From Streptomyces olivochromogenes (GTDB lineage: Bacteria; Actinomycetota; Actinomycetes; Streptomycetales; Streptomycetaceae): a stretch of DNA of 64,000 nt. Below, piece after piece: positions 16,226-25,061 of the stretch. Each line of letters starts with the position of its first letter. Positions within the stretch are counted from its first letter, which is position 1. The notes below the pieces were generated by a model, which was not told the origin of the DNA, did not search any database, and worked only from the letters and a program-made list of their open reading frames with translations. A program made the translations under genes and the position numbers. The DNA is taken from NCBI RefSeq assembly GCF_001514115.1, contig NZ_KQ948485.1, forward strand, positions 1 to 64,000. Direction: 5' to 3'.

Positions 16226-16873
16226 CCGCCGCCAGCTGCGGACGTCGACCGGCTCTTCGCCGGATGGCGCGACGACCTGCATGCGGCTCGGACGTACGCG
16301 CCGTCCGTCCGCAACTACACTGCTTGCCGACTGGCCAGCCTCATAGGCCCGCGGGTCTCTGAACTGTGCCTTCTAGAAGTCGATGACATCCACTGGGACC
16401 TGGGGACCTTCGGCAAGGTACTGCTGCGCGGCAAAGGTAGCCGCGGCCAGAAGAAGGAGCGCCTGGTGCCGCTCATCAACGGCTCGCGGGAGCTTCTCGA
16501 ATGGTGGCTCCAAGGCCCGCGGTGGGAGTTCGACGACCACCTTGACGAACCTGGTGCGCCGCTGTTCCCCTCCGAGCGCCGCGACCCCGGCGGGCGGTGC
16601 AAGCGCGTGAGCACGAGCGCGATCCGGGGCGCGATGGCGGAGGCGGTGCAACGCCACCTCCCCCGCTGGGTCGGCCGCGCCACCCCGCACGCGTTGCGGC
16701 ACTTCGCCGCGTCGGATCTGTACGCGCAGGGCATGAACGTCGTCGCTGTCCAGGAGCTGCTCGGGCACCGCTGGATCAACACCACGATGATCTACGTCCA
16801 CGTCAATAAGACCCACATCGAGGACGCCTGGATCTCTGCTGGCCAGCGGGTCGCGTCCAGGTTCACCGGATAG
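16226..16873 (+). pseudogene. Tyrosine recombinase catalytic domain, N-terminus missing
   Basis: From about 16226 the frame reads PPPAADVDRLFAGWRDDLH, then the full catalytic set: Arg in LIGPRVSELCLLEVDD, Lys in RGKGSRGQKKERLVPL, His-x-x-Arg in TPHALRHFAASD, His in LLGHRWINTT and the nucleophile Tyr in MIYVHV. About the first 100-150 residues (the core DNA-binding domain) are absent and the junction is with the remnant on the other strand. Followed by an XRE-type gene and a zinc-ribbon recombinase-like gene, it is the first member of a recombinase trio common in actinobacterial genomes. Probably inactive alone. Confidence 0.75.
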
Positions 16874-16891
16874 CCAAGGACGGGAATCGTC

Positions 16892-17212
16892 ATGAAGTGG
16901 AGCCTCCGGCTGGCCGCCGCGCAGCGCGACATCTGGAAGTCCTCGCAGTTGCAGTCGATGCTCGCCGACGCAGGCCTGATGATCAGCGCTGGGAAGATGT
17001 CTAACCTCTGGTCTGGTCAGCCGGTCACGATCCGTCTGGACGACCTCGACGTCATCTGTGAGGTCCTGGGCTGCGAGCCCAATGACCTACTGGTCCCGGA
17101 GCCGGAGAAGGCGCGCGCCCAGAGGCCGACAAGCGCTCCCGCACCTGTGGCAGTTGCAGGTGAGCGTCCCAGGATGGAGCGCCGATCCGGCCGTACGGAA
17201 CCGCCGCTGTGA
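16892..17212 (+). CDS. XRE-type helix-turn-helix protein of a recombinase trio
   Basis: A 106-residue protein with a Cro/CI-like helix-turn-helix: SSQLQSMLADAGLMISAGKM, then MSNLWSGQPVTIRLDDLDVI and CEVLGCEPNDLLVPEPEK, a spacing typical of XRE regulators that use the HTH to choose targets. The C-terminal 35 residues are low complexity and probably disordered. It starts 18 bp after the recombinase and its stop overlaps the GTG start of the next gene (GTGA), so all three are co-expressed. In this arrangement the protein is likely a DNA-binding accessory of transposition or a repressor of the element. Confidence 0.8.
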   Translation: MKWSLRLAAAQRDIWKSSQLQSMLADAGLMISAGKMSNLWSGQPVTIRLDDLDVICEVLGCEPNDLLVPEPEKARAQRPTSAPAPVAVAGERPRMERRSGRTEPPL

Positions 17213-18927
17213 ACCTACGGCCGCGGCCGTGTCAGCAGTGCGGCCAGAAGGTCGCGGAGTACGGTCGGACCCGCTGTTTCAAGTGCCTGTATCCCCACCT
17301 TCCGGCCCCGGTCTGCAAGGTCTGCGGCAGCGACGCCCACTACGTCGGCGGCTATTGCCGCCGTTGCCACCCCCGGGTGTCATCCGCGGACAGCTGTCGC
17401 GACTGCTTCGCCTGGGGCACATGGCGCCAACGTGGCCGCTGCAGAGCCTGCACCTCATTCCGCAACCGCCGCCAGACAGGCACGTGCGCGACGTGCCGTC
17501 GCACGGTGCCACTCAAGCGGGGAGTGTGCCGACTGTGCCACTGTCAGGCCGCCGCGGTCCCGCGCACTTGGCAGCGGCCCGACCCGACCACCGCGGCCAT
17601 CACCGGGCAGCAACTGTTCCTCTCTGACCTGGTGCGGCACGTCCACCTCGCGAGTCGACGCTCCCGGGCAGACATCACTCCCGCCGAGACTCGTCGCCCG
17701 CCCAGGGCCCCCTCGTTCACGGCTCCACAGCAGAGGCAAGATCCGCTCTTCGTGTCCGCTCGGGACATGTCCCGCGTCACCGTTCCTGATGTGGAGCCGC
17801 TCGATTCGGTCTTCACCAGCTACGTCGCCGCACAGGCTGACATCCACGCCGACACCCGAGGTTGGTCACAGGGCGTACGGCAGCGCGTGCAGCAGAGCTT
17901 GTACCTGCTCACGGCCGTCCACGGTCCGCACGAGACGATCAAGGCGAGCACCGTCGCCACACTGCCACGCCAGCGAGCCCGCCGTGCCATTACCCGCGTC
18001 ACCGAGGTCCTCGCCGACCTCGACCTCCTCGACGACGACCGCCCCGACGCCCTCGACACGTGGATCCAGCGCCGGCTGGGCAGCGTGCACCCGGAGATCC
18101 GCGACGAAGCCCTCGCATGGATCAACATCGTGCGTCACGGAGGACCGCGCCGTCGTCCCCGCTCGACCGCCACTGTCCGCAACCAGGTCGCCCACGCGGT
18201 CCCCTTCCTCCTAGCCTGCTCCGAGCGCTACCGCACCCTTCGCCAGGTCACCCGCGGCGATGTCACCGAGTGGCTCGCCCAGTGCTCGACACCGCACACC
18301 GAAGCCGTTGCGCTGCGCGACATGTTCAAGACCCTGAAGAGCCAACGGCTCTTGTTCGCCAACCCGGCCCGCGGCGTAAGTCTGGGCGCCAAGCCCAGTT
18401 CGGTGCCCAGGCCGCTGAGCCCCGAGGCGATCCAGACCATAGCGGCGGCCGCCGATAGCGACCCTGCCCTGAAGTTTCTGATCGCCCTCATCGGCATCCA
18501 CGCGCTCTACCCGCACCAGGCCCGAGCACTGCCGTTGACGGCTATCGACTACACCCGCGGCCGGCTCTCACTCGACGACGTCGACCACCCCCTCGACGAC
18601 TTCACCCGACAGGCCGCCGCGAACTACACGCGCGTGCGGCACGAGCGCTGGCCGCGCACCCGCAACCCTCACTTGTTCATCAGCTCGCAGACCGCTCACA
18701 CCCGCACCCCGGTCACCATCGGCTGGATGCAGCCCCTGCTGCGTGGCCTCCCGGTCACCGCCCAGCGACTCCGGGAGGACCGGATCCTCGAAGAGGCCGC
18801 CGTCACCGGGGCCGACCCACAGCATCTGTGCGCGGTCTTCAACATCACTCCAGAGACCGGACTGCGTTACATCCGCTTCTTCCAACGAGGCATGAATTAT
18901 CCGTCAACTCACAATCAGCAGAGGTAA
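17209..18927 (+). CDS. Zinc-ribbon protein with degenerate tyrosine recombinase domain
   Basis: A 572-residue protein. The first 105 residues hold at least five CxxC knuckles (CQQCGQK, CFKC, CKVCGS, CRRCHP, CRAC, CATCRR, CRLC), a tandem zinc-ribbon array. The rest is helical and resembles tyrosine recombinases (VTRGDVTEWLAQC as core-binding part; ALKFLIALIGIHALYPHQAR where the first catalytic Arg region should be). The HxxR motif and nucleophile are not evident; the C-terminus (RLREDRILEEAAVTGAD, LCAVFNITPETGLRYIRFF) is the form seen in the third gene of such trios. Likely an architectural or partner recombinase. Coupled to the XRE gene by GTGA. Confidence 0.75.
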   Translation: MNLRPRPCQQCGQKVAEYGRTRCFKCLYPHLPAPVCKVCGSDAHYVGGYCRRCHPRVSSADSCRDCFAWGTWRQRGRCRACTSFRNRRQTGTCATCRRTVPLKRGVCRLCHCQAAAVPRTWQRPDPTTAAITGQQLFLSDLVRHVHLASRRSRADITPAETRRPPRAPSFTAPQQRQDPLFVSARDMSRVTVPDVEPLDSVFTSYVAAQADIHADTRGWSQGVRQRVQQSLYLLTAVHGPHETIKASTVATLPRQRARRAITRVTEVLADLDLLDDDRPDALDTWIQRRLGSVHPEIRDEALAWINIVRHGGPRRRPRSTATVRNQVAHAVPFLLACSERYRTLRQVTRGDVTEWLAQCSTPHTEAVALRDMFKTLKSQRLLFANPARGVSLGAKPSSVPRPLSPEAIQTIAAAADSDPALKFLIALIGIHALYPHQARALPLTAIDYTRGRLSLDDVDHPLDDFTRQAAANYTRVRHERWPRTRNPHLFISSQTAHTRTPVTIGWMQPLLRGLPVTAQRLREDRILEEAAVTGADPQHLCAVFNITPETGLRYIRFFQRGMNYPSTHNQQR

Positions 18928-19090
18928 GTTGATCGGCAGTTCACCCCACACTGTAGGAGCGGATCACGAAACACCGCCAACAGATGCCAACATTCCCGAG
19001 TCGGACATACCGGGATCAACAGCAGTAGTCTCTGTCGGCGCTGCCGCCACGCGGATGGGTACTGTCAGACCCCGGGCTTAGCATCCGCTC

Positions 19091-19900
19091 GTGAACCTCG
19101 ACTCCCGCCCACCCGACGGCGTAGCCCTGCCGCCCGGCCGCATGATCACCTCGGAAGAAGGTGACGGCGATCTGCAACCACTGTGGCTCAGCGACGGACC
19201 GGCCCCCGTCGACCTGTGGTCGGCGTTGCGCGCCGAACACGCCACTTCCGCGCTCTGGCCCCTCCTGCTCGACTCCATAGAGCCGCACGACCCCGAGTTC
19301 CGGCCCTGGGCCTGCGGCGAACTGTCCCCGGAACGCATGTCATCTCCGGCGGACCACAACCCCGAGCAACTTCTCGCGCGCTGGTGGCACGACTACACCG
19401 TCACGGACGAGGACGACGACATGCTCACCGTGGAGGAGCGCCTGGCCGTCACCGCCCCGTTCGGCCAGACCTGGCCCGGGACCGCACCCGGTCGTACGTT
19501 CTCCGCCGAGCCCGATGCAATGGCCGAGCAGTTCGCGCGTGTCTTCATGGCCCAGCACCCGCACGCCCGCCTTGGCCTCGTCGCAGCACCCCGCGGGGCT
19601 GACGCCCTGACGACCGTCGGCTGGGACGGTCCCGTCAACTACGACAACGACACAGCCGCGTTCTCCGCCGTCATACGCACCTGGGAAGACCGCTTCGGCG
19701 CACGCGTCGTGGCCCTCGGCCTCAGCACCCTCCACCTCAGCATCGCCGCACCTCCGAGCGGACTGGAGCAGGCCCTGGCCGTTGCGGCCGAGCACTTCGC
19801 CTTCTGCCCCGACAACATCTGGCAAGGCGCCCACTCCACCCTGACCGCGTATGCCGAGCACCTCATCGATCTCAACTGCTGGGAGTTCTGGTGGGACTGA
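19091..19900 (+). CDS. DUF4253 domain protein
   Basis: A 269-residue soluble protein of the DUF4253 family: LWLSDGPAPVDLWSALRAEH near the N-terminus, RLGLVAAPRGADALTTVGWD, and the hallmark AVIRTWEDRFGARVVALG followed by AEHFAFCPDNIWQG. Function of the family is unknown; members often sit beside immunity-like DUFs. The GTG start at 19091 was chosen for its position after an AT-rich stretch. The next gene begins 2 bp after this stop, so the two form a pair. The 160 bp upstream hold no gene. Confidence 0.8.
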   Translation: MNLDSRPPDGVALPPGRMITSEEGDGDLQPLWLSDGPAPVDLWSALRAEHATSALWPLLLDSIEPHDPEFRPWACGELSPERMSSPADHNPEQLLARWWHDYTVTDEDDDMLTVEERLAVTAPFGQTWPGTAPGRTFSAEPDAMAEQFARVFMAQHPHARLGLVAAPRGADALTTVGWDGPVNYDNDTAAFSAVIRTWEDRFGARVVALGLSTLHLSIAAPPSGLEQALAVAAEHFAFCPDNIWQGAHSTLTAYAEHLIDLNCWEFWWD

Positions 19901-19902
19901 CC

Positions 19903-20439
19903 ATGGACAGCGACCGCTTCTGGAACCTGATCGACGATGCCCGCTGCCAGGCCGCCGACCCGACGGACGCCGACGACGTAGCCGCCCGCGCCGTTGCCCG
20001 CCTCGCTGGACTGGAACCGGCGGAGATCCTCCGAGCGGAGCAAATCCTGTGGGACTTGATGGCCGTGTCCTACCTGGCCCCCCTCTGGGCTGCCGCGTAT
20101 CAGATCAACGGTGGCTGCTCCGACGACGGCTTCGACTACTTCCGCGGCTGGCTCATCGCCCAGGGCCGCACCACCTTTGAACAGGTCATCAACGACCCGG
20201 ACAGCCTGGCTGACCTCCCCGCCATCCAACTGGCCGCCGCCGAGGGCAGAGACCTCGATGGCGAGGCAATCCTCACCATCGTCTGGAACGCCTACCAGAG
20301 CGCCACCGGCAACGAACCACCCCGCGACACCTTCACGATCCGCTACCCCGACCTCGACCCCGAGTGGAACTTCGACTTCGACGACCACGAACGCATCGCC
20401 GCCCGACTGCCCCGCATCGCCGCCGTGTACCCAGCTTGA
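19903..20439 (+). CDS. DUF4240 domain protein
   Basis: A 178-residue soluble, acidic protein starting MDSDRFWNLIDDARCQA, the typical DUF4240 N-terminus, with GGCSDDGFDYFRGWLIAQGR and FDFDDHERIAARLPRI. An in-frame GTG 12 bp upstream would overlap the previous gene; I chose the ATG because it matches the family start. Molecular role unknown. DUF4240 and DUF4253 proteins are frequent neighbours of polymorphic-toxin immunity genes, but no toxin is visible here. Confidence 0.8.
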   Translation: MDSDRFWNLIDDARCQAADPTDADDVAARAVARLAGLEPAEILRAEQILWDLMAVSYLAPLWAAAYQINGGCSDDGFDYFRGWLIAQGRTTFEQVINDPDSLADLPAIQLAAAEGRDLDGEAILTIVWNAYQSATGNEPPRDTFTIRYPDLDPEWNFDFDDHERIAARLPRIAAVYPA

Positions 20440-21122
20440 CCCATCGGGCAAGGATCACCGCCGCACCGGGCAACGATCACCATCTACAGAGAAGCAGGGC
20501 AGGTCAGGACCTCTCGGAAACACCCCTACGTGTCTCTCGTCGGTGACGCCTGCGATGTTCACGACGAATGCTGTTGTACCGAGGGCAGACGCTCGGGAAC
20601 CCGCGCACCGAGGCCGACACACGGCCGCAGCTGGGAACCCAGGGATGGCATCGGGCCTGCGACGGCCACGACATACGCCCCGCTGGCTGGATGAAGGGAC
20701 GACGACGAGGGCTGGCCTTCACGCAAGTCCCGCCCGAGTTCGGGTCACCGAGCGCTCAGAAATCTCGAACTCAGGCGCTTTAGTCGGCGACTACGTCGGA
20801 GACAGTACCCGAGCCGAAATCGCCTACGCCCGGTCGCTGGGCAAGCCTGTGCGGTTCACGCACCCCGAAGTCGACCCTGACGCCTGACCGCCCGCTGCCA
20901 CCTCGACAACCAGGGCCGGCAGCCCGCCGCCTGACCGTCTCGCGGTGGCTTCGGCCGCCGCCCACCCCACACCCTCCGCAGGCATCCCTTGGAATTGATC
21001 ATCTAGTCGTGCGGGGTGAGCGCGCTGGGGGCCGCCGGAGACGGGGCCCCGCCGGCGAGGTCAGTCGCCGGGGTGAGTAGGGGGAGGCGCTGCGCGCAGT
21101 GCTGCCAATGAGCTGGACTGGG
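20440..21122. other. Decayed intergenic stretch with a gene tail
   Basis: No complete gene is visible. At about 20786-20887 the plus strand reads VGDYVGDSTRAEIAYARSLG and ends PVRFTHPEVDPDA before a stop, which looks like the C-terminal end of a nucleotide-binding hypothetical protein (nucleoside deoxyribosyltransferase-like); its front is gone. The rest holds nothing I can support. Confidence 0.4.
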
Positions 21123-22028
21123 TCAGTCTGCCAGTCGGGCGAGGGCCAGGGCGTGAGTGTGGTCGAGGGAGTCAGCAGCGGAGCAAGGGATGTCCGGCTG
21201 CACACCGATGCCCTCCCAATTCATGCTGGAGACGGGGTTGATGGCGCGGCCGACGGGGACGGTGGCTTCCAGGTGTGGGTGCAGGGTCCAGCCCTGGCAC
21301 GGGTGCGCGCCGCCGCGGGTGGGCTCTCCGACGACAACGGCGCGGCCGAGCTGCTGGAGGTCGTACGCCAGCTCCTCAGCGGCAGAGAAGGTGCTGTCGC
21401 TGGACAGCACATACAACGGCTTGCTGCCGCCGAAGCGTGCGCCGGGAACGTGCGGCTGGCTCCAGGACTGCTCGCTGCGCTCGCCGCCGCGCCAGTACAT
21501 GGTGTTGAGGTGGGTGCGCTCGTCGAGCAGGTAACTGCAGACGAAGGCGACCGTGTCCGGGTCGCCGCCCCGGTTGGCGCGAAGGTCCACGATCAGCGCC
21601 TGGGCGCGGGAGGCCAGGGTGAGCGCGGCGCTCAGCGGTTCGGCGGCCCACTCCAGCGGAAACAGCATCGGTGCCAGCTCCACCACGGCGACCCCTCCGT
21701 CGAGCAACTGAACCCGGGGCGCACCGCCCAGAGAGGAGTCGAAGTCCCGGCGCATGGAGTCCCGGGTGGCCGCCCCCTGCTTCGGGGAGACCGGGTCGGC
21801 GTGGTGCTTCAGTCTCAGGTGCCGGTCGCCGTTGACGGACTGCAGGTCCGCGGTGACCAGACGGGCGAGCTCCTCGGCGTCGTCGACGTCGTAGGCGCCC
21901 TCGGTGAGGCGTCGTTGCAGCAGGCCGGCCAGCTGCTCAGCTATCTCGGGGAAAACGTAGTGCTCGGTCAGCAGCCGGGCCGTCTCGTCGATGACAGGGG
22001 CCGGCGCAAGCTTCGTCGGAGTCGTCAT
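21123..22028 (-). CDS. S41-family (C-terminal processing/IRBP-like) peptidase
   Basis: A 301-residue protein with an N-terminal helical IRBP-type bundle (LLTEHYVFPEIAEQLAGLLQ) and an S41 catalytic core: ALIVDLRANRGGDPDTVAFV, LYVLSSDSTFSAAEELAYDL (nucleophile Ser in STFSAAEE) and VVVGEPTRGGAHP. There is no PDZ domain and no signal peptide, so it is probably cytoplasmic, like tricorn/IRBP-type hydrolases. It is divergent from an ArsR regulator with an operator between them, suggesting repression by that regulator. Substrate unknown. Confidence 0.88.
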   Translation of the reverse strand: MTTPTKLAPAPVIDETARLLTEHYVFPEIAEQLAGLLQRRLTEGAYDVDDAEELARLVTADLQSVNGDRHLRLKHHADPVSPKQGAATRDSMRRDFDSSLGGAPRVQLLDGGVAVVELAPMLFPLEWAAEPLSAALTLASRAQALIVDLRANRGGDPDTVAFVCSYLLDERTHLNTMYWRGGERSEQSWSQPHVPGARFGGSKPLYVLSSDSTFSAAEELAYDLQQLGRAVVVGEPTRGGAHPCQGWTLHPHLEATVPVGRAINPVSSMNWEGIGVQPDIPCSAADSLDHTHALALARLAD

Positions 22029-22052
22029 GGCGGGGAGTAGAGCACTGCCCTT

Positions 22053-22084
22053 GCAAAAGCGTCAAAGGGTTTAGACACTTTTGC
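22053..22084. promoter_or_regulatory. Operator between S41 peptidase and ArsR gene
   Basis: GCAAAAGCGTC (22053-22063) and GACACTTTTGC (22074-22084) form an inverted repeat with one mismatch and a ten-base spacer. It ends one base before the regulator ATG and 25 bp from the peptidase ATG, so a dimer bound here would block both promoters. The regulator message would be nearly leaderless. Confidence 0.7.
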
Positions 22085-22085
22085 T

Positions 22086-22628
22086 ATGCGTGATCAGCCT
22101 CCCTATCCGCCGCCTCCTGAGGACGTCCTGGAGATCGGTGCGCCTGAGCAGTTCGCGGCGCTCTCTCACTCATTGCGTCAGCGGTTGCTCCTCGCCCTGG
22201 GCCACCGGCCGGCCACCACCAGCCAGCTCGCGGCACAGCTCGACGCGAAGAAGGGCAACGTGGCCCACCACCTCAAGGTGCTCCGCGAGGCCGGGCTGGT
22301 TCACATCGCCGAGACGCGCCAGGTCCGCGGCGGCACCGAGCAGTACTACCAGCGCACGGCCCGCCAGATGGTCGTCGCCGAACCCCAAGCGACAGGCACC
22401 GCCGCGACGCTCGCCGCGGTCGCCCAGGAGCTGGACCGCTCTCCCGTCGAGACCCACCTGACACTTCGCCACCTGCGGCTGAGCCCTGCGAAGGCAAGAG
22501 AACTCGGCGAGGCCCTTGCCCAACTGGTCCATGAGGCCGAGGAGGATGCAGAGGGCCAGCCCGTGCACGGTGTGTTGGTGGCGCTCTATCAGCAGGCCCT
22601 GCCGACCAGCACCACTAGTTCCGCCTAG
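22086..22628 (+). CDS. ArsR-family winged-helix regulator
   Basis: A 180-residue winged-helix protein: FAALSHSLRQRLLLALGHRP, TTSQLAAQLDAKKGNVAHHL as recognition helices, VLREAGLVHIAETRQVRGG as the wing. No metal-binding Cys motif (such as CVCDL) is present, so it is not a classical metal sensor. The C-terminal 90 residues are a helical dimer extension. It is divergent from the S41 peptidase and the inverted repeat in the promoter overlaps its own start, indicating autoregulation and control of the protease. Confidence 0.88.
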   Translation: MRDQPPYPPPPEDVLEIGAPEQFAALSHSLRQRLLLALGHRPATTSQLAAQLDAKKGNVAHHLKVLREAGLVHIAETRQVRGGTEQYYQRTARQMVVAEPQATGTAATLAAVAQELDRSPVETHLTLRHLRLSPAKARELGEALAQLVHEAEEDAEGQPVHGVLVALYQQALPTSTTSSA

Positions 22629-23314
22629 CGGCACCAACCTCACGAGACAGCACACCTGGCTCACTCGAGACGAGCCGCACCCATTGACATCCAACCCAGT
22701 CGCCCCAGACCCGCGCGCTGCACGCGACTATCTTCGATGTCGAAGGACAATTCGCCCACGGCAGACAAGAAAGAACTCCAAAAGACTGGAAACCTCCGTC
22801 GGGAGCATGTCAACGTACAACGTCCCGGAAAACACCAGGTCAGATGGGTGCAGTACTCCGGTGGGGTGTGGCCAGGGTTGCGATTGATTCGGAACCCCAC
22901 ACCGCACCGGGCTGCCTCGCTGGCATGGTCCCTACTTGGGAGGCCCGTCTGTCGGATTCCGCTATTCGATTCGCCCGCTTCACTTCCCCTGTCCTCTTGG
23001 CATTCGGCGCATTGAACGCCTGGTTCGGCCAGGCGGCGGGGGGAGTACGGCCGTGTCCACCAGGCTGTGTGTTTGCGTCTGCGCGGTCGGCCTGTTCGGC
23101 GAGGACCTGCTGCAACGCGGCTACCGCCCCGATAGGGCCGTCCTCGTGCATGGTGAGGCGTACCCCGGTGCTGCAACTCGGCACCGGGACCGTGCCATTG
23201 GAGTTCCTGAGCGTGTCGTGGTGCGGAATCTCGGGGGCGTGACTGGCAGATCGGGACAAACCTCTTGCCTAGCGCGAGCGCAACATAGGCCACCATCGCC
23301 GGTTAGCCAAACCG
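22629..23314. other. Gap without convincing genes between ArsR and the Xis/Int remnant
   Basis: The open frames here have no ribosome binding sites or recognisable motifs. If the Xis/Int pair came from an AICE (pSAM2-like element), this is where rep and transfer genes would be expected, so it may be a scar of their deletion. A small hairpin (CCGGTT-5-AACCGG, 23299-23315) sits at the start of the xis gene. Confidence 0.45.
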
Positions 23315-23647
23315 GTGATCGTGGTGACCATTACTTCCATGCCTACAAGATCGCTGCCTCTTCCATCTGCCGCACCCGCTCCTGCGGGCGCCGCACGCGC
23401 CGCATTCCTCAACGTCAAGGATGCCGCCGAGTACCTCGGCCTCTCCCCGCACACGCTCTACGTCTGGCGCCACCGGCGGCAGGGACCGCCGAGCTTCCGC
23501 ATGGGTCCACGAGGCCGCGTCATGTACAGGCTGGAAGTCCTCGACGCCTGGGTTTGGGAGCAGGAGCAGGCCGATTCGCGGTCGAATGCGGCCCTCAACC
23601 CGCTGAGCTCAGCTCCGCAGCATCGCGATAGCGGCCCCAGCGCCTGA
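23315..23647 (+). CDS. Excisionase-like MerR-type helix-turn-helix protein
   Basis: A protein of up to 110 residues whose conserved core is AAFLNVKDAAEYLGLSPHTL then YVWRHRRQGPPSFRMGPRG, the MerR/AlpA-type wHTH of actinobacterial excisionases. The start is uncertain: GTG 23315, GTG 23324 or ATG 23339 are in frame and all precede a disordered Ala/Pro segment. It lies 55 bp upstream of an integrase, the order xis-int of pSAM2/SLP1-type integrative elements, and would control directionality of excision. Confidence 0.8.
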   Translation: MIVVTITSMPTRSLPLPSAAPAPAGAARAAFLNVKDAAEYLGLSPHTLYVWRHRRQGPPSFRMGPRGRVMYRLEVLDAWVWEQEQADSRSNAALNPLSSAPQHRDSGPSA

Positions 23648-23702
23648 CGCGCCGTATGTCGTTGAACGCCGCTTTCACCTCCCCTCGAATAAGGAGACTC
23701 AC

Positions 23703-25061
23703 CTGGCCGGCTACATAGAAGACCGTTGGATCAAGAAGAAGAAGGACCCGGTAACCGGGAAACGAGAGCGAACCGCCCGCTACGGCAAGGGGAAGCGATA
23801 CAAGGCCGCCGGCATACCTGGGGTCCGGGACCGATCCTTCGACACCCTGGAGGACGCCAAGGCGTGGCTTCGTCGGGCAGCCACGGACGAGGAGCGGGGC
23901 GAGTTCGTAGACCCGCGCGACGGATCCATCACGCTGGCCGACTACATCGCGATGCACTGGGCGCCGGGCAGAGGCGGTGTTCCGAAGACCCAGGACAACC
24001 AGGAGCGGAGGGCACGCCTTCACATCATTCCGCACCTGGGGCAACTCCCCCTCAGGAACATCACGGCGGCGGACCTGCGAGCGTACATAGCCAAGTTGGA
24101 GTCAACCGTCTCCTCGGTCGACTACCAGCGCGGCATCCTGTCCGAACTCTCCTCAATTCTGGAGGCGGCCGTTGATGACAAGCGGCTCGCCGGGAACCCC
24201 ATGCACGCGAAGTCCGTGCGGTGGCCCAAGGCGCCACAGGAGCGACGCGACGCTTGGCCGTTGGCGACGGCGATGCGAGTCCGCGACGTCATCAACCCGC
24301 GCAATCGGATAACCGTCGTCCTCGGTCTGGGATGCGGGCTTCGTCAGGGCGAGGTGTTCGGATTGAGCCCGGAGGACGTCGACTACGCGAGAGGAGTGAT
24401 TCATGTCCGCCGCCAAGTCCAGGCGCTCAAGGGGAGGCTGTACTTCGCCCTGCCGAAGGGGAAGAAGACCCGTGTCGTCGACATGCCCTCCTCGGTGGCC
24501 GAGGAGCTGAAGCGCCATGTCGAGGCGTTTCCGCCGGTGAAGGTAGAGCTCCCGTGGGGAAGGCCGGAGGCGGAGGGGCAGCGAAAGAAGTTCGCTCTGC
24601 TGGTCACTACGCGATTCGGCAACGCCATTGCGGTGAACGCGTGGAACACCTACACCTGGAAGCCCGCGTTGGCCAAGGCAGGAATCATCCCGCCGCGCGC
24701 CGAGGGGGCGAAGAACTGGCAGTGGGAGGCGGCGCCGAAGGACGGCTTCCACGTGCTGCGGCATACCTACGCCTCCATCATGCTGGAGGCGGGAGAGTCC
24801 GTAGTGACCGTGGCGCGGTGGCTCGGGCACTCCTCGCCAGCGATCACCCTCGGTTACTATGCTCACTTCATGTCGGAGGCCGGAAGCAAGGGCCGGACGG
24901 CCATTGACGGACTGCTGGGGAGGCCGGGGGATCTGCATGCCAGTGGAAACTCCCCAGCATTCTCCCCAGGGCTGATGATGGATACTTCTCGCTGTTGCGC
25001 ACGCCTGAGGTTGGGTGTGGATTGTAAGGCTAAAGAGAAGAATGGCCTGAGAAAATGCTGA
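23703..25061 (+). CDS. pSAM2-type tyrosine integrase
   Basis: About 452 residues, read from CTG 23703 because GYIEDRWIKKKKDPVTGKRE follows it directly, the normal integrase N-terminus, with AAGGAG at 23691-23696; the usual ATG/GTG seems mutated to CTG. Domains: AP2-like arm-type domain (1-60), core-binding (PHLGQLPLRNITAADLRAYI), catalytic domain with Arg in GLGCGLRQGEVFGL, HVLRHTYASI, LGHSSPAITLGYY and the Tyr in GYYAHF. The C-terminal tail after about 24950 is unusual and runs into the start of the HipA-like gene (ATG at 25055 overlaps its TGCTGA end), suggesting the att core lies here. Confidence 0.82.
   Translation: MAGYIEDRWIKKKKDPVTGKRERTARYGKGKRYKAAGIPGVRDRSFDTLEDAKAWLRRAATDEERGEFVDPRDGSITLADYIAMHWAPGRGGVPKTQDNQERRARLHIIPHLGQLPLRNITAADLRAYIAKLESTVSSVDYQRGILSELSSILEAAVDDKRLAGNPMHAKSVRWPKAPQERRDAWPLATAMRVRDVINPRNRITVVLGLGCGLRQGEVFGLSPEDVDYARGVIHVRRQVQALKGRLYFALPKGKKTRVVDMPSSVAEELKRHVEAFPPVKVELPWGRPEAEGQRKKFALLVTTRFGNAIAVNAWNTYTWKPALAKAGIIPPRAEGAKNWQWEAAPKDGFHVLRHTYASIMLEAGESVVTVARWLGHSSPAITLGYYAHFMSEAGSKGRTAIDGLLGRPGDLHASGNSPAFSPGLMMDTSRCCARLRLGVDCKAKEKNGLRKC

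Noticed and set aside
22840..23296. Leftward frames of about 139-211 codons between ArsR and xis
   Set aside because: No start signal, domain or consistent codon pattern; cannot be supported as a gene.
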